Shown here in pieces: positions 62,471 through 64,000 of a stretch of DNA of 64,000 nucleotides. Each line of letters begins with the position of its first letter. Within the stretch, counting starts at the first letter, position 1. The notes beneath the pieces were generated by a model, which saw nothing but the letters and a program-made list of their open reading frames with translations, ran no database searches and had not been told where the DNA came from. The translations under genes were made by a program, and so were the position numbers. Source of the DNA: Agriterribacter humi (lineage in GTDB: Bacteria; Bacteroidota; Bacteroidia; Chitinophagales; Chitinophagaceae); the NCBI RefSeq assembly GCF_009192765.1, contig NZ_VOHQ01000010.1, positions 62,001 through 126,000 on the forward strand. Direction: 5' to 3'.

Positions 62471-63859
62471 ATGTTAGATCAAATAACAATTCAGGAATTT
62501 TCGCAAACCTTAAGTCAACCATTAATTATGCCTTTCGATGCAGGGTATGATGAAGGTCGTTCTGTCTGGAATGGAATGGTTGACAAACGACCAGCAATGA
62601 TATCAAATTGCAAAAATGCAGATGATATAAAAAAGTGCTTGAATTTTGCTCAACACCATGATTTATTGGTCTCCATTAAAGGAGGGGGACATAATGTTGC
62701 AGGAAAGGCAGTTTGCGATGGGGGGCTAATGATTAATCTTTCGCAAATGAATACTGTCATTGTTGATCCGGTTAAAAGAACAGTCAGGGTTGAATCGGGA
62801 GCGACAATTGGTGAGCTGGACAGGGAAACTCAAAAATTCGGTTTGGCCACTCCGGTTGGTATTGTTTCAAAAACCGGAATAGCAGGTCTGACTTTGGGAG
62901 GGGGCTTGGGCTATTTGGGGCGTAAACACGGCCTTACTATTGACAATTTAATATCCGTAGAACTGGTTACTGCTAAAGGTGATTTAATCTCTGCAAATGA
63001 AACTGAAAATCCTGATCTGTTTTGGGCACTTCGCGGTGGTGGAGGAAATTTTGGAGTGGTTACCTCTTTTGAGTTCAAACTTCATGAATTAGGTCCGGAA
63101 ATCATGGCTGCACAGGTATTTTATCCTATTGAAGATGCGAAACAGGTGCTTAAGTTTTATAGGGAGTTTACATCAAATGCGGCAGATGAACTTGTAGGAA
63201 ATGCTTACGTTTTAAGAGTTCCACCCGCAGATCCGTTCCCGGAAGCGCTTCAGGGAAAAATAGCAATCGCACTCGTGGTATGCTATGCAGGTAGTTTGGA
63301 TGATGGTAAAACGGCTCTGGAACCACTTGAAAATTTTGGAAATCCAATTCTTCGGGTAATAATGCCCATGTCATTTTTAGCACTACAAACAATTTTTGAT
63401 CAGGGTGGCCCCAAGGGAGTGCGATCTTACTGGAAAACACATTATATAGATCATGTTTCAGACGAAGCAATAGATGTTTTTGTTAATCACACCACTCATA
63501 TCCCAGGACCACTTTCAGTTGTTGGATTTGAATCGTTTGGAGGTGCGATCAATCGGGTAGAAGAAAATGCTACAGCCTTCCCTCATAGAAGTGCCTCTTA
63601 TGTTTTTGGGATATATTCAGGTTGGACAAAGGCTGAGAATGACGAAAAAATCATCAGTTGGACTCGTGAATTATATGATAAAATGACAGCTTTTGCTTCT
63701 GGTGGTGAATACAGTAATTACCTTGATCATGATGATAGCGATAAGATAAGAGCTTCATTTGGTTCAAATTATTCGCGCCTGCAACATGTTAAATATAAAT
63801 ATGACCCTAATAACTTCTTTAAAATTAATCAAAATATTATACCAAACCCTGATTTATGA
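62471..63859 (+). CDS. FAD-binding oxidoreductase, berberine-bridge-enzyme type
   Basis: A 462-residue flavoprotein. The FAD-binding domain contains IKGGGHNVAG with His74, the residue that can bind FAD covalently; the second covalent residue (Cys) of some relatives is not seen. Other motifs are GATIGELDRETQ, TLGGGLGYLGRKHGLTIDN and LRGGGGNFGVVTSF. The C-terminal BBE segment reads YKYDPNNFFKINQNI. It oxidises sugars or secondary metabolites; substrate unknown. No signal peptide. Coding sequence looks more AT-rich than its neighbours. Confidence 0.9.
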   Translation: MLDQITIQEFSQTLSQPLIMPFDAGYDEGRSVWNGMVDKRPAMISNCKNADDIKKCLNFAQHHDLLVSIKGGGHNVAGKAVCDGGLMINLSQMNTVIVDPVKRTVRVESGATIGELDRETQKFGLATPVGIVSKTGIAGLTLGGGLGYLGRKHGLTIDNLISVELVTAKGDLISANETENPDLFWALRGGGGNFGVVTSFEFKLHELGPEIMAAQVFYPIEDAKQVLKFYREFTSNAADELVGNAYVLRVPPADPFPEALQGKIAIALVVCYAGSLDDGKTALEPLENFGNPILRVIMPMSFLALQTIFDQGGPKGVRSYWKTHYIDHVSDEAIDVFVNHTTHIPGPLSVVGFESFGGAINRVEENATAFPHRSASYVFGIYSGWTKAENDEKIISWTRELYDKMTAFASGGEYSNYLDHDDSDKIRASFGSNYSRLQHVKYKYDPNNFFKINQNIIPNPDL

Positions 63860-64000
63860 GTGTACTAAAAATGGATTAATAATGTCTTAAATGATTGAGA
63901 ATTTTATTAATGAAAGTGAAAGCTGTGGCTTTTAAAGAGGTGTTGCAAACAATTGCATTAGCATGGCTGTCAATATCCCGGCGTAACAAAAAACACACCC

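Noticed and set aside
63910-64000. Open frame starting MKVKAVAFKEVLQTIALAW running off the right edge
   Set aside because: Only 30 codons visible, no recognisable family and no promoter box; cannot be separated from chance.

Overview
The window is a 64-kb chromosomal segment of a Bacteroidota bacterium, most likely family Chitinophagaceae (family-level placement is inference). The signs are SusC/SusD with an adjacent FecI sigma factor and FecR anti-sigma factor (DUF4974 tail), two type IX secretion (T9SS) sorting domains, a DUF5686 protein, a carotenoid operon of the Bacteroidota type, and promoters with the Bacteroidota consensus (TTTG, about 20 bp, TAnnTTTG). No rRNA, tRNA, CRISPR array, phage gene or intact transposase was recognised.

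Layout. 1-5575: carotenoid and light-response operon (crtI fragment, crtB, SRPBCC protein, crtZ, fused crtYcd, TspO-like protein, photolyase), mostly overlapping genes, expected product zeaxanthin. 5619-13137: an M20 amidohydrolase and four secreted hydrolases (calcineurin-like, NPP-like, SGNH, EEP), interrupted by a small inserted module. 13416-20767: susD, susC, fecR, fecI on the minus strand. 20939-25000: unknown protein, deoxynucleotidase, uvrA. 25292-29204: GH29 fucosidase divergent from a Tat-exported oxidoreductase/isomerase pair. 29414-32021: nucleoside-recognition membrane protein and ychF. 32059-38176: two formylglycine sulfatases and a TonB-dependent receptor. 38773-43945: a surface-protein locus (small secreted protein, 1205-residue T9SS protein, PID-CTERM mini-protein, exosortase). 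44006-58911: mostly housekeeping genes (purC, lactonase, trhO, DUF5686, penicillin acylase, miaE, rmuC, map) with an S23-type four-helix-bundle gene in a repeat-rich setting and a T9SS CrtC/AttH-like protein. 59016-63859: TlpA-like thioredoxin, AlkD-like glycosylase, berberine-bridge-type oxidase.

Most notable observations. (1) A 915-bp unit carrying a 59-codon gene and a nucleotidyltransferase gene sits at the junction of two convergent genes and is bounded by a perfect 89-bp direct repeat that duplicates the 3' end of the EEP gene; no recombinase is present. (2) A hairpin element occurs four times, each time 10-35 bp after a stop codon and in the same orientation as that gene, with compensatory base changes in its inner stem. 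(3) The exosortase has a 78-residue candidate substrate next to it, from which processing would leave a peptide of only about 15-20 residues. (4) Intergenic regions repeatedly use a few degenerate short-word vocabularies, one of which surrounds the S23-type gene in opposite orientations on its two sides.
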